From: Limanda limanda
Lineage: Eukaryota > Chordata > Actinopteri > Pleuronectiformes > Pleuronectidae
DNA length: 64,000 nucleotides
Assembly: GCF_963576545.1 (NCBI RefSeq)
Contig: NC_083638.1
Coordinates: forward strand, 31,465,400-31,529,399
Reading direction: 5' to 3'
Within the stretch, counting starts at the first letter, position 1. Every line of letters starts with the position of its first letter. This document shows, one piece after another, positions 41,601-53,345 of this stretch. The notes under the pieces are model-generated. The model was not told the DNA's origin. It saw only the letters and a list, made by a program, of their open reading frames with translations, and made no database searches. Position numbers and translations under genes: made by a program.

Positions 41601-44300
41601 TGGAAGCATTGATTAAGATTTCTGACTTTTTCATCACATGTCAGCCCAAGTGTCAGAAAAGCGCTGGAAACAGGGAGATATGCCTTTTTTGGAAGACATG
41701 GTTAAATTCTTGAATTTTTCATCACACATCATCCCAAATGGCACTAAACAGCTGGAAACGGGGAGATAAGCCTTTTTTGGAAGCATTGATTAATATTTCT
41801 GACTTTTTCATCACATGTCAGCCCAAGTGTCAGAAAAGCGCTGGAAACAGGGAGATAAGCCTTTTTTGGAAGAAATGGTTAAATTCTTGAATTTTTCATC
41901 ACACATCATCCCAAATGTCATTAAACAGCTGAAAACGGGGAGATAAGCCTTTTTTGGAAGCATTGATTAAGATTTCTGACTTTTTCATCACATATCAGCC
42001 CAAGTGTCAGAAAAGCGCTGGAAACAGGGAGATATGCCTTTTTTGGAAGAAATGGTTAAATTCTTGAATTTTTCATCACACATCATCCCAAATGGCACTA
42101 AACAGCTGGAAACGGGGAGATAAGCCTTTTTTGGAAACATTGATTAAGATTTCTGACTTTTTCATCACATGTCAGCCCAAAAGTCAGAAAAGCGCTGGAA
42201 ACAGGGAGATAAGCCTTTTTGGGAAGAAATGGTTAAATTCTTGAATTTTTCATCACACATCATCCCAAATGTCACTAAACAGCTGGAAACGGGAGATAAG
42301 CCTTTTTTGGAAGCAATGGTTACCATTTTGACTTTTTCATCACATGTCAGCCCAAGTGTCAAAAAAGCGCTGGAAACAGGGAGATAAGCCTTTTTTGGAA
42401 GAAGTGGTTAAATTCTTGAATTTTTCATCACACATCATCCCAAATGTCACTAAACAGCTGTAAACGGGGAGATCAGCCTTTTTTGGAAGCATTGATTAAG
42501 ATTTCTGACTTTTTCATCACATGTCAGCCCAAGTGTCAGAAAAGCGCTGGAAACAGGGAGATATGCCTTGTTTGGAAGGAATGGTTAAATTCTTGAATTT
42601 TTCATCACACATCATCCCAAATGTCACTAAACAGCTGGAAACGGGGAGATAAGCCTTTTTTGGAAGCATTGATTAAGATTTCTGACTTTTTCATCACATG
42701 TCAGCCCAAGTGTCAGAAAAGCGCTGGAAACAGGGAGATATGCCTTTTTTTGGAAGAAATGGTTAAATTCTTGAATTTTTCATCACACATCATCCCAAAT
42801 GTCACTAAACAGCTGGAAACGGGGAGATAAGCCTTTTTTGGAAGCATTGATTAAGATTTCTGACTTTTTCATCACATGTCAGCCCAAGTGTCAGAAAAGC
42901 GCTGGAAACAGGGAGATAAGCCTTTTTTGGAAGAAATGGTTAAATTCTTGAATTTTTTCATCACACATCATCCCAAATGTCACTAAACAGCTGGAAACGG
43001 GGAGATAAGCCTTTTTTGGAAGCATTGATTAAGATTTCTGACTTTTTCATCACATGTCAGCCCAAGTGTCAGAAAAGCACTGGAAACAGGGAGATATGCC
43101 TTTTTGGAAGAAATGATTAAATTCTTGAATTTTTCATCACACATCATCCCAAATGTCACTAAACAGCTGAAAACGGGGAGATAAGCCTTTTTTGGAAACA
43201 TTGATTAAGATTTCTGACTTTTTCATCACATGTCAGCCCAAGTGTCAAAAAAAGCGCTGGAAACAGGGAGATATGCCTTTTTTGGAAGAAATGGTTAAAT
43301 TCTTGAATTTTTAATCACAGATCATCCCAAATGTCACTAAAACAGCTGGAAACGGGGAGATAAGCCTTTTTTGGAAGCAATGGTTAACATTTTGACTTTT
43401 TCATCACATATCAGCTCCAGTGTCAGAAAAGCGCTGGAAACAGGGAGATATGCCTTTTTTTGGAAGAAATGGTTCAATTCTTGAATTTTTCATCACACAT
43501 CATCCCCAAATGTCACTAAGCAGCTGGAAACGGGGAGATAAGCCTTTTTTGGAAGCATTGATTAAGATTTCTGACTTTTTCATCACATGTCAGCCCAAGT
43601 GTCAGAAAAGCACTGGAAACAGGGAGATATGCCTTTTTTTGGAAGAAATGGTTAAATTCTTGAATTTTTCATCACACATCACTCCAAATGTCAATAAACA
43701 GCTGGAAACGGGGAGATAAGCCTTTTTTAAGCAATGGTTAACATTTTGACTTTTTCATCACATATCAGCTCAAGTGTCAGAAAAGCGCTGGAAACAGGGA
43801 GATAAGCCTTTTTTGGAAGAAATGGTTAAATTCTTGAATTTTTCATCACACATCATCCCAAATGTCACTAAACAGCTGTAAACGGGGAGATCAGCCTTTT
43901 TTGAAGCATTGATTAAGATTTCTGACTTTTTCATCACATGTCAGCCCAAGTGTCAGAAAAGCGCTGGAAACAGGGAGATATGCCTTGTTTGGAAGAAATG
44001 GTTAAATTCTTGAATTTTTCATCACACATCATCCCAAATGTCACTTAACAGCTGGAAACGGGGAGATAAGCCTTTTTTGGAAGCATTGATTAAGATTTCT
44101 GACTTTTTCATCACATGTCAGCCCAAGTGTCAGAAAAGCGCTGGAAACAGGGAGATATGCCTTGTTTGGAAGAAATGGTTAAATTCTTGAATTTTTCATC
44201 ACACATCATCCCAAATGTCACTAAACAGCTGGAAACGGGGAGATAAGCCTTTTTTGGAAGCATTGATTAAGATTTCTGACTTTTTCATCACATGTCAGCC
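35612..44300 (+). repeat. Long higher-order repeat, copy C (incomplete)
   Basis: This copy starts at the gttcac marker and keeps the copy A/B order through ctggacacgg (about 41488), the A-A slip (41502-41679), gaaggaatgg (about 42575), ttttttaagcaatgg (about 43723) and cttaacag (about 44043). It then departs: where A and B have gcgctcgaaac it has aacgctgg, followed by tttcaacacac, an arrangement seen at 5.2-5.9 kb. It lacks four dimers (about 708 bp) after ttgtaagaa (junction about 39170-39245). It keeps both dimers that copy B lost. Its last 2 kb carry many single-copy homopolymer indels, so base-level differences there are doubtful. Confidence 0.85.
41502..41679 (+). repeat. A-A phase slip in copy C
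   Basis: Equivalent slip in copy C with the same flanks. The following monomer keeps gattaatattt but has gagataagcc where copies A and B have gagattagcc. Confidence 0.9.
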
Positions 44301-44941
44301 CAAGTGTCAGAAAAACGCTGGAAACAGGGAGATAAGCCTTTTTTGGAAGAAATGGTTAAATTCTTGAATTTTTCAACACACATCATCCCAAATGTCACTA
44401 AACAGCTGGAAACGGGGAGATAAGCCTTTTTTGGAAGCATTGATTAAGATTTCTGACTTTTTCATCACATGTCAGCCCAAGTGTCAGAAAAGCGCTGGAA
44501 ACAGGGAGATAAGCCTTTTTTGGAAGAAATGGTTAAATTCTTGAATTTTTCATCACACATCACTCCAAATGTCAATAAACAGCTGGAAACGGGGAGATAA
44601 GCCTTTTTTGGAAGCAATGGTTAACATTTTGACTTTTTCATCACATATCAGCTCAAGTGTCAGAAAAGCGCTGGAAACAGGGAGATAAGCCTTTTTTGGA
44701 AGAAATGGTTAAATTCTTGAATTTTTCATCACACATCATCCCAAATGTCACTAAACAGCTGGAAACGGGGAGATAAGCCTTTTTTGGAAGCATTGATTAA
44801 GATTTCTGACTTTTTCATCACATGTCAGCCCAAGTGTCAGAAAAGCGCTGGAAACAGGGAGATATGCCTTTTTTTGGAAGAAATGGGTTAAATTCTTGAA
44901 TTTTTTCATCACACATCATCCCAAATGTCCATAAACAGCTG
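42285..44941. other. Homopolymer-indel cluster left of gap
   Basis: Many one-off length changes appear here: gggagat with three G (42291), six T (42953), five T (43101), seven A (43247), four A (43339), four C (43504), a missing G in ttgaagc (43903), aaatgggtta (44884) and a further six-T run (44901). Equivalent sites in copies A and B have normal lengths. The pattern is that of consensus error in long-read assembly rather than biology, and it ends at the gap. Confidence 0.7.
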
Positions 44942-45141
44942 NNNNNNNNNNNNNNNNNNNNNNNNNNNNNNNNNNNNNNNNNNNNNNNNNNNNNNNNNNN
45001 NNNNNNNNNNNNNNNNNNNNNNNNNNNNNNNNNNNNNNNNNNNNNNNNNNNNNNNNNNNNNNNNNNNNNNNNNNNNNNNNNNNNNNNNNNNNNNNNNNNN
45101 NNNNNNNNNNNNNNNNNNNNNNNNNNNNNNNNNNNNNNNNN
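44942..45141. other. Assembly gap (200 N)
   Basis: Exactly 200 consecutive N lie inside the satellite. The left flank stops at about base 75 of a B monomer and the right flank resumes at about base 24 of a B monomer. If the dimer register is kept, the missing length should be about 125 bp plus a multiple of 177 (125, 302, 479 and so on). A value of 200 fits none of these, so the run is most likely a fixed-size placeholder and the true missing length is unknown. Reading frames that cross this interval are meaningless. Confidence 0.98.
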
Positions 45142-46095
45142 TAAATTCTTGAATTTTTCATCACACATCATCCCAAATGGCACTAAACAGCTGGAAACGG
45201 GGAGATAAGCCTTTTTTGGAAGCATTGATTAAGATTTCTGACTTTTTCATCACATGTCAGCCCAAGTGTCAAAAAAGCGCTGGAAACAGGGAGATATGCC
45301 TTTTTTGGAAGAAATGGTTAAATTCTTGAATTTTTAATCACAGATCATCCCAAATGTCACTAAACAGCTGGAAACGGGGAGATAAGCCTTTTTTGGAAGC
45401 AATGGTTAACATTTTGACTTTTTCATCACATATCAGCTCCAGTGTCAGAAAAGCGCTGGAAACAGGGAGATATGCCTTTTTTTGGAAGAAATGGTTAAAT
45501 TCTTGAATTTTTCATCACACATCATCCCAAATGTCACTAAGCAGCTGGAAACGGGGAGATAAGCCTTTTTTGGAAGCATTGATTAAGATTTCTGACTTTT
45601 TCATCACATGTCAGCCCAAGTGTCAGAAAAGCACTGGAAACAGGGAGATATGCCTTTTTTGGAAGAAATGGTTAAATTCTTGAATTTTTCATCACACATA
45701 ACTCCAAATGTCAATAAACAGCTGGAAACGGGGAGATAAGCCTTTTTTGGAAGCATTGATTAAGATTTCTGACTTTTTCATCACATGTCAGCCCAAGTGT
45801 CAAAAAAGCGCTGGAAACAGGGAGATATGCCTTTTTTGGAAGAAATGGTTAAATTCTTGAATTTTTAATCACAGATCATCCCAAATGTCACTAAACAGCT
45901 GGAAACGGGGAGATAAGCCTTTTTTGGAAGCATTGGTTAAGATTTTGACATTTTCATCACATATCAGCTCCAGTGTCAGAAAAGCGCTGGAAACAGGGAG
46001 ATATGCCTTTTTTTGGAAGAAATGGTTAAATTCTTGAATTTTTCATCACACATCATCCCAAATGTCACTAAACAGCTGGAAAACGGGGAGATCAG

Positions 46096-49000
46096 CCTTT
46101 TTTGGAAGCATTGATTAAGATTTCTGACTTTTTCATCACATGTCAGCCCAAGTGTCAGAAAAGCGCTGGAAACAGGGAGATATGCCTTGTTTGGAAGAAA
46201 TGGTTAAATTCTTGAATTTTTCATCACACATCATCCCAAATGTCACTAAACAGCTGGAAACGGGGAGATAAGCCTTTCTTGGAAGCATTGATTAAGATTT
46301 CTGACTTTTTCATCACATGTCAGCCCAAGTGTCAGACAAGCGCTGGAAACAGGGAGATAAGCCTTTTTTGGAAGAAATGGTTAAATTCTTGAATTTTTCA
46401 TCACACATCATCCCAAATGTCAATAAACAGCTGGAAACGGGGAGATAAGCCTTTTTTGGAAGCAATGGTTAACATTTTGACTTTTTCATCACATATCAGC
46501 TCAAGTGTCAGAAAAGCGCTGGAAACAGGGAGATATGCCTTTTTTTGGAAGAAATGGTTAAATTCTTGAATTTTTCATCACACATCATCCCAAATGTCAC
46601 TAAACAGCTGGAAACGGGGAGATAAGCCTTTTTTGGAAGCATTGATTAAGATTTTGACTTTTTCATCACATATCAGCTCCAGTGTCAGAAAAGCGCTGGA
46701 AACAGGGAGATATGCCTTTTTTTGGAAGAAATGGTTAAATTCTTGAATTTTTCATCACACATCATCCCAAATGTCACTAAACAGCTGGAAACGGGGAGAT
46801 AAGCCTTTTTTGGAAGCAATGGTTAACATTTTGACTTTTTCATCACATATCAGCTCCAGTGTCAGAAAAGCGCTGGAAACAGGGAGATATGCCTTTTTTT
46901 GGAAGAAACGGTTAAATTCTTGAATTTTTCATCACACATCATCCCAAATGTCACTAAACAGCTGGAAACGGGGAGATAAGCCTTTTTTGGAAGCATTGGT
47001 TAAGATTTTGACTTTTTCATCACATATCAGCTCCAGTGTCAGAAAAGCGCTGGAAACAGGGAGATATGCCTTTTTTTGGAAGAAATGGTTAAATTCTTGA
47101 ATTTTTCATCACACATCATCCCAAATGTCACTAAACAGCTTGAAACGGGGAGATCAGCCTTTTTTGGAAGCATTGATTAAGATTTCTGACTTTTTCATCA
47201 CATGTCAGCCCAAGTGTCAGAAAAGCGCTGGAAACAGGGAGATAAGCCTTTTTTGGAAGAAATGGTTAAATTCTTGAATTTTTCATCACACATCATCCCA
47301 AATGTCACTAAACAGCTGAAAACAGGGAGATAAGCCTTTTTTGGAAGCATTGATTAAGATTTCTGACTTTTTCATCACATGTCAGCCCAAGTGTCAGAAA
47401 AGCGCTGGAAACAGGGAGATATGCCTTTTTTGGAAGAAATGGTTAAATTCTTGAATTTTTCATCACACATCATCCCAAATGGCACTAAACAGCTGGAAAC
47501 GGGGAGATAAGCCTTTTTTGGAAGCATTGATTAAGATTTCTGACTTTTTCATCACATGTCAGCCCAAGTGTCAAAAAAGCGCTGGAAACAGGGAGATATG
47601 CCTTTTTTGGAAGAAATGGTTAAATTCTTGAATTTTTAATCACAGATCATCCCAAATGTCACTAAAAAGCTGGAAACGGGGAGATAAGCCTTTCTTGGAA
47701 GCATTGATTAAGATTTCTGACTTTTTCATCACATGTCAGCCCAAGTGTCAGACAAGCGCTGGAAACAGGGAGATAAGCCTTTTTTGGAAGAAATGGTTAA
47801 ATTCTTGAATTTTTCATCACACATCATCCCAAATGTCACTAAACAGCTGGAAACGGGGAGATAAGCCTTTTTTGGAAGCATTGATTAAGATTTCTGACTT
47901 TTTCATCACATGTCAGCCCAAGTGTCAGAAAAGCGCTGGAAACAGGGAGATATGCCTTGTTTGGAAGAAATGGTTAAATTCTTGAATTTTTCATCACACA
48001 TCATCCCAAATGTCACTAAACAGCTGGAAACGGGGAGATAAGCCTTTCTTGGAAGCATTGATTAAGATTTCTGACTTTTTCATCACATGTCAGCCCAAGT
48101 GTCAGACAAGCGCTGGAAACAGGGAGATAAGCCTTTTTTGGAAGAAATGGTTAAATTCTTGAATTTTTCATCACACATCATCCCAAATGTCAATAAACAG
48201 CTGGAAACGGGGAGATAAGCCTTTTTTGGAAGCAATGGTTAACATTTTGACTTTTTCATCACATATCAGCTCAAGTGTCAGAAAAGCGCTGGAAACAGGG
48301 AGATATGCCTTTTTTTGGAAGAAATGGTTAAATTCTTGAATTTTTCATCACACATCATCCCAAATGTCACTAAACAGCTGGAAACGGGGAGATAAGCCTT
48401 TTTTGGAAGCATTGATTAAGATTTTGACTTTTTCATCACATATCAGCTCCAGTGTCAGAAAAGCGCTGGAAACAGGGAGATATGCCTTTTTTTGGAAGAA
48501 ATGGTTAAATTCTTGAATTTTTCATCACACATCATCCCAAATGTCACTAAACAGCTGGAAACGGGGAGATAAGCCTTTTTTGGAAGCAATGGTTAACATT
48601 TTGACTTTTTCATCACATATCAGCTCCAGTGTCAGAAAAGCGCTGGAAACAGGGAGATATGCCTTTTTTTGGAAGAAACGGTTAAATTCTTGAATTTTTC
48701 ATCACACATCATCCCAAATGTCACTAAACAGCTGGAAACGGGGAGATAAGCCTTTTTTGGAAGCATTGGTTAAGATTTTGACTTTTTCATCACATATCAG
48801 CTCCAGTGTCAGAAAAGCGCTGGAAACAGGGAGATATGCCTTTTTTTGGAAGAAATGGTTAAATTCTTGAAGTTTTCATCACATATCATCCCAAATGTCA
48901 CTAAACAGCTTGAAACGGGGAGATCAGCCTTTTTTGGAAGCATTGATTAAGATTTCTGACTTTTTCATCACATGTCAGCCCAAGTGTCAGAAAAGCGCTG

Positions 49001-49640
49001 GAAACAGGGAGATAAGCCTTTTTTGGAAGAAATGGTTAAATTCTTGAATTTTTCATCACACATCATCCCAAATGTCACTAAACAGCTGAAAACAGGGAGA
49101 TAAGCCTTTTTTGGAAGCATTGATTAAGATTTCTGACTTTTTCATCACATGTCAGCCCAAGTGTCAGAAAAGCGCTGGAAACAGGGAGATATGCCTTTTT
49201 TGGAAGAAATGGTTAAATTCTTGAATTTTTCATCACACATCATCCCAAATGGCACTAAACAGCTGGAAACGGGGAGATAAGCCTTTTTTGGAAGCATTGA
49301 TTAAGATTTCTGACTTTTTCATCACATGTCAGCCCAAGTGTCAAAAAAGCGCTGGAAACAGGGAGATATGCCTTTTTTGGAAGAAATGGTTAAATTCTTG
49401 AATTTTTAATCACAGATCATCCCAAATGTCACTAAACAGCTGGAAACGGGGAGATAAGCCTTTCTTGGAAGCATTGATTAAGATTTCTGACTTTTTCATC
49501 ACATGTCAGCCCAAGTGTCAGACAAGCGCTGGAAACAGGGAGATAAGCCTTTTTTGGAAGAAATGGTTAAATTCTTGAATTTTTCATCACACATCATCCC
49601 AAATGTCACTAAACAGCTGGAAACGGGGAGATAAGCCTTT
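46096..49640 (+). repeat. Ten-dimer (1770-bp) tandem duplication
   Basis: Two direct copies, about 46096-47865 and 47866-49635, repeat at exactly 1770 bp. Matched markers are tgccttgtttgg (46187/47957), tttcttgg (46275/48045 and 47691/49461), gacaagcgctgg, gaagaaacgg (about 46903/48673), cagcttgaaacgg (about 47137/48907) and ctgaaaacaggg (about 47317/49087). Differences seen include ctaaaaagctgg (47661 region) against ctaaacagctgg, and cttgaatttttcatcacac (47096 region) against cttgaagttttcatcacat. This is a different higher-order period from the left arm. Confidence 0.85.
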
Positions 49641-50999
49641 TTTGGAAGCATTGATTAAGATTTCTGACTTTTTCATCACATGTCAGCCCAAGTGTCAGAC
49701 AAGCGCTGGAAACAGGGAGATAAGCCTTTTTTGGAAGAAATGGTTAAATTCTTGAATTTTTCATCACACATCATCCCAAATGTCACTAAACAGCTGGAAA
49801 CGGGGAGATAAGCCTTTTTTGGAAGCATTGATTAAGATTTCTGACTTTTTCATCACATGTCAGCCCAAGTGTCAAAAAAGCGCTGGAAACAGGGAGATAT
49901 GCCTTTTTTGGAAGAAATGGTTAAATTCTTGAATTTTTCATCACACATCATCCCAAATGTCACTAAACAGCTGGAAACGGGGAAATAAGCCTTTTTTGGA
50001 AGCAATGGTTAACATTTTGACTTTTTCATCACATATCAGCTCAAGTGTCAGAAAAGCGCTGGAAACAGGGAGATATGCCTTTTTTGGAAGAAATGGTTAA
50101 ATTCTTGAATTTTTAATCACAGATCATCCCAAATGTCACTAAACAGCTGGAAACGGGGAGAAAAGCCTTTTTTGGAAGCAATGGTTAACATTTTGACTTT
50201 TTCATCACATATCACCTCCAGTGTCAGAAAAGCGTTGGAAACAGGGAGATATGCCTTTTTTTGGAAGAAATGGTTAAATTCTTGAATTTTTCATCACACA
50301 TCATCCCAAATGTCAATAAACAGCTGGAAACGGGGAGATAAGCCTTTTTTGGAAGCAATTGTTAACATTTTGACTTTTTCATCACATATCAGCTCAAGTG
50401 TCAGAAAAGCGCTGGAAACAGGGAGATATGCCTTTTTTTGGAAGAAATGGTTAAATTCTTGAATTTTTCATCACACATCATCCCAAATGTCACTAAACAG
50501 CTGGAAACGGGGAGATAAGCCTTTTTTGGAAGCATTGATTAAGATTTTGACTTTTTCATCACATATCAGCTCCAGTGTCAGAAAAGCGCTGGAAACAGGG
50601 AGATATGCCTTTTTTTGGAAGAAATGGTTAAATTCTTGAATTTTTCATCACACATCATCCCAAATGTCACTAAACAGCTGGAAACGGGGAGATAAGCCTT
50701 TTTTGGAAGCATTGATTAAGATTTTGACTTTTTCATCACATATCAGCTCCAGTGTCAGAAAAGCGCTGGAAACAGGGAGATAAGCCTTTTTTGGAAGAAA
50801 TGGTTAAATTCTTGAATTTTTCATCACACATCATCCCAAATGGCACTAAACAGCTGGAAACGGGGAGATAAGCCTTTTTTGGAAGCAATGGTTAACATTT
50901 TGACTTTTTCATCACATATCAGCTCCAGTGTCAGAAAAGCGCTGGAAACAGGGAGATATGCCTTTTTTTGGAAGAAATGGTTAAATTCTTGAATTTTTC

Positions 51000-52330
51000 A
51001 TCACACATCATCCCAAATGGCACTAAACAGCTGGAAACGGGGAGATAAGCCTTTTTTGGAAGCATTGATTAAGATTTCTGACTTTTTCATCACATGTCAG
51101 CCCAAGTGTCAAAAAAGCGCTGGAAACAGGGAGATATGCCTTTTTTGGAAGAAATGGTTAAATTCTTGAATTTTTAATCACAGATCATCCCAAATGTCAC
51201 TAAACAGCTGGAAACGGGGAGATAAGCCTTTTTTGGAAGCAATGGTTAACATTTTGACTTTTTCATCACATATCAGCTCCAGTGTCAGAAAAGCGCTGGA
51301 AACAGGGAGATATGCCTTTTTTTGGAAGAAATGGTTAAATTCTTGAATTTTTCATCACACATCATCCCAAATGTCACTAAACAGCTGGAAACGGGGAGAT
51401 AAGCCTTTTTTGGAAGCATTGATTAAGATTTCTGACTTTTTCATCACATGTCAGCCCAAGTGTCAGAAAAGCGCTGGAAACAGGGAGATATGCCTTTTTT
51501 GGAAGAAATGGTTAAATTCTTGAATTTTTCATCACACATCATCCCAAATGGCACTAAACAGCTGGAAACGGGGAAATAAGCCTTTTTTGGAAGCATTGAT
51601 TAAGATTTCTGACTTTTTCATCACATGTCAGCCCAAGTGTCAGAAAAGCACTGGAAACAGGGAGATATGCCTTTTTTTGGAAGAAATGGTTAAATTCTTG
51701 AATTTTTCATCACACATCATCCCAAATGTCACTAAACAGCTGGAAACGGGGAGATAAGCCTTTTTTGGAAGCATTGATTAAGACTTCTGACTTTTTCATC
51801 ACATGTCAGCCCAAGTGTCAGAAAAGCGCTGGAAACAGGGAGATATGCCTTTTTTGGAAGAAATGGTTAAATTCTTGAATTTTTCATCACACATCATCCC
51901 AAATGGCACTAAACAGCTGGAAACGGGGAGATAAGCCTTTTTTGGAAGCATTGATTAAGATTTCTGACTTTTTCATCACATGTCAGCCCAAGTGTCAAAA
52001 AAGCGCTGGAAACAGGGAGATATGCCTTTTTTGGAAGAAATGGTTAAATTCTTGAATTTTTCATCACACATCATCCCAAATGTCACTAAACAGCGTGAAA
52101 CGGGGAGATAAGCCTTTTTTGGAAGCATTGATTAAGATTTCTGACTTTTTCATCACATGTCAGCCCAAGTGTCAGAAAAGCGCTGGAAACAGGGAGATAT
52201 GCCTTTTTTTGGAAGAAATGGTTAAATTCTTGAATTTTTCATCACACATCATCCCAAATGTCACTAAACAGCTGGAAACGGGGAGATAAGCCTTTTTTGG
52301 AAGCATTGATTAAGATTTCTGACTTTTTCA
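51000..52330 (+). repeat. Block repeated at 58085-59414 (offset 7084 bp)
   Basis: Shared landmarks are the aatggcac B, aatcacagatc B, ttaacatttt A2 with ctccag, gggaaataagcc (about 51572 and 58656), agcactgg followed by a seven-T B, and a second seven-T B after A1. Private changes are agacttctgac near 51781 and cagcgtgaaacgg near 52092 in this copy. The match stops where this copy has gtcaaaaaagcg and the other has agcactgg. Confidence 0.78.
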
Positions 52331-53328
52331 TCACATGTCAGCCCAAGTGTCAAAAAAGCGCTGGAAACAGGGAGATATGCCTTTTTTGGAAGAAATGGTT
52401 AAATTCTTGAATTTTTCATCACACATCATCCCAAATGTCACTAAACAGCTGGAAACGGGGAGATCAGCCTTTTTTGGAAGCATTGATTAAGATTTCTGAC
52501 TTTTTCATCACATGTCAGCCCAAGTGTCAGAAAAGCGCTGGAAACAGGGAGATATGCCTTGTTTGGAAGAAATGGTTAAATTCTTGAATTTTTCATCACA
52601 CATCATCCCAAATGTCACTAAACAGCTGGAAACGGGGAGATAAGCCTTTTTTGGAAGCATTGATTAAGATTTCTGACTTTTTCATCACATGTCAGCCCAA
52701 GTGTCAAAAAAGCGCTGGAAACAGGGAGATATGCCTTTTTTGGAAGAAATGGTTAAATTCTTGAATTTTTCATCACACATCATCCCAAATGTCACTAAAC
52801 AGCTGGAAACGGGGAGATAAGCCTTTTTTGGAAGCATTGATTAAGATTTCTGACTTTTTCATCACATGTCAGCCCAAGTGTCAGAAAAGCGCTGGAAACA
52901 GGGAGATAAGCCTTTTTTGGAAGAAATGGTTAAATTCTTGAATTTTTCATCACACATCATCCCAAATGTCACTAAACAGCTGAAAACGGGGAGATAAGCC
53001 TTTTTTGGAAGCATTGATTAAGATTTCTGACTTTTTCATCACATGTCAGCCCAAGTGTCAGAAAAGCGCTGGAAACAGGGAGATATGCCTTTTTTGGAAG
53101 AAATGGTTAAATTCTTGAATTTTTCATCACACATCATCCCAAATGGCACTAAACAGCTGGAAACGGGGAGATAAGCCTTTTTTGGAAGCATTGATTAAGA
53201 TTTCTGACTTTTTCATCACATGTCAGCCCAAGTGTCAAAAAAGCGCTGGAAACAGGGAGATATGCCTTTTTTGGAAGAAATGGTTAAATTCTTGAATTTT
53301 TAATCACAGATCATCCCAAATGTCACTA

Positions 53329-53345
53329 AACAGTTGGAAACGGGG
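53329..53345 (+). promoter_or_regulatory. CENP-B-box-like site
   Basis: Same gttggaaacgggg variant of a B monomer end, here following an aatcacagatc B. It matches box positions 5-16 but lacks the TTC at positions 2-4. Functional status is unknown. Confidence 0.35.

Larger units (their letters stand above)
1..44941 (+). repeat. Dimeric 177-bp satellite array, left arm
   Basis: This is uninterrupted tandem satellite made of alternating A and B monomers, all in the same orientation. A starts aagcctttttt and ends ctggaaacagggagat; B starts atgcctttttt (sometimes aagcctttttt) and ends ctggaaacggggagat. A and B align with about 17 substitutions and one 1-bp gap over 89 positions. The window opens inside the array: the last two bases of an A monomer, then B from base 3. 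I followed the array line by line and found no unique sequence, inversion, transposon or microsatellite inside it. Variation consists of single-base markers inherited in blocks, and gains or losses of whole monomers or dimers. Homogeneous long tandem arrays of this kind are typical of centromeric or pericentromeric heterochromatin; that location is inferred. No function as a gene is supported. Confidence 0.97.

Noticed and set aside
43420..43719. 99-codon frame, the longest without N
   Set aside because: It exists because of an extra C (ccccaaatg near 43504) in a segment with many suspected consensus errors; the equivalent sites in copies A and B are interrupted.
44818..45225. Reading frames of 75-135 codons across the N run
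   Set aside because: Most of their length is unknown bases, so they have no meaning.
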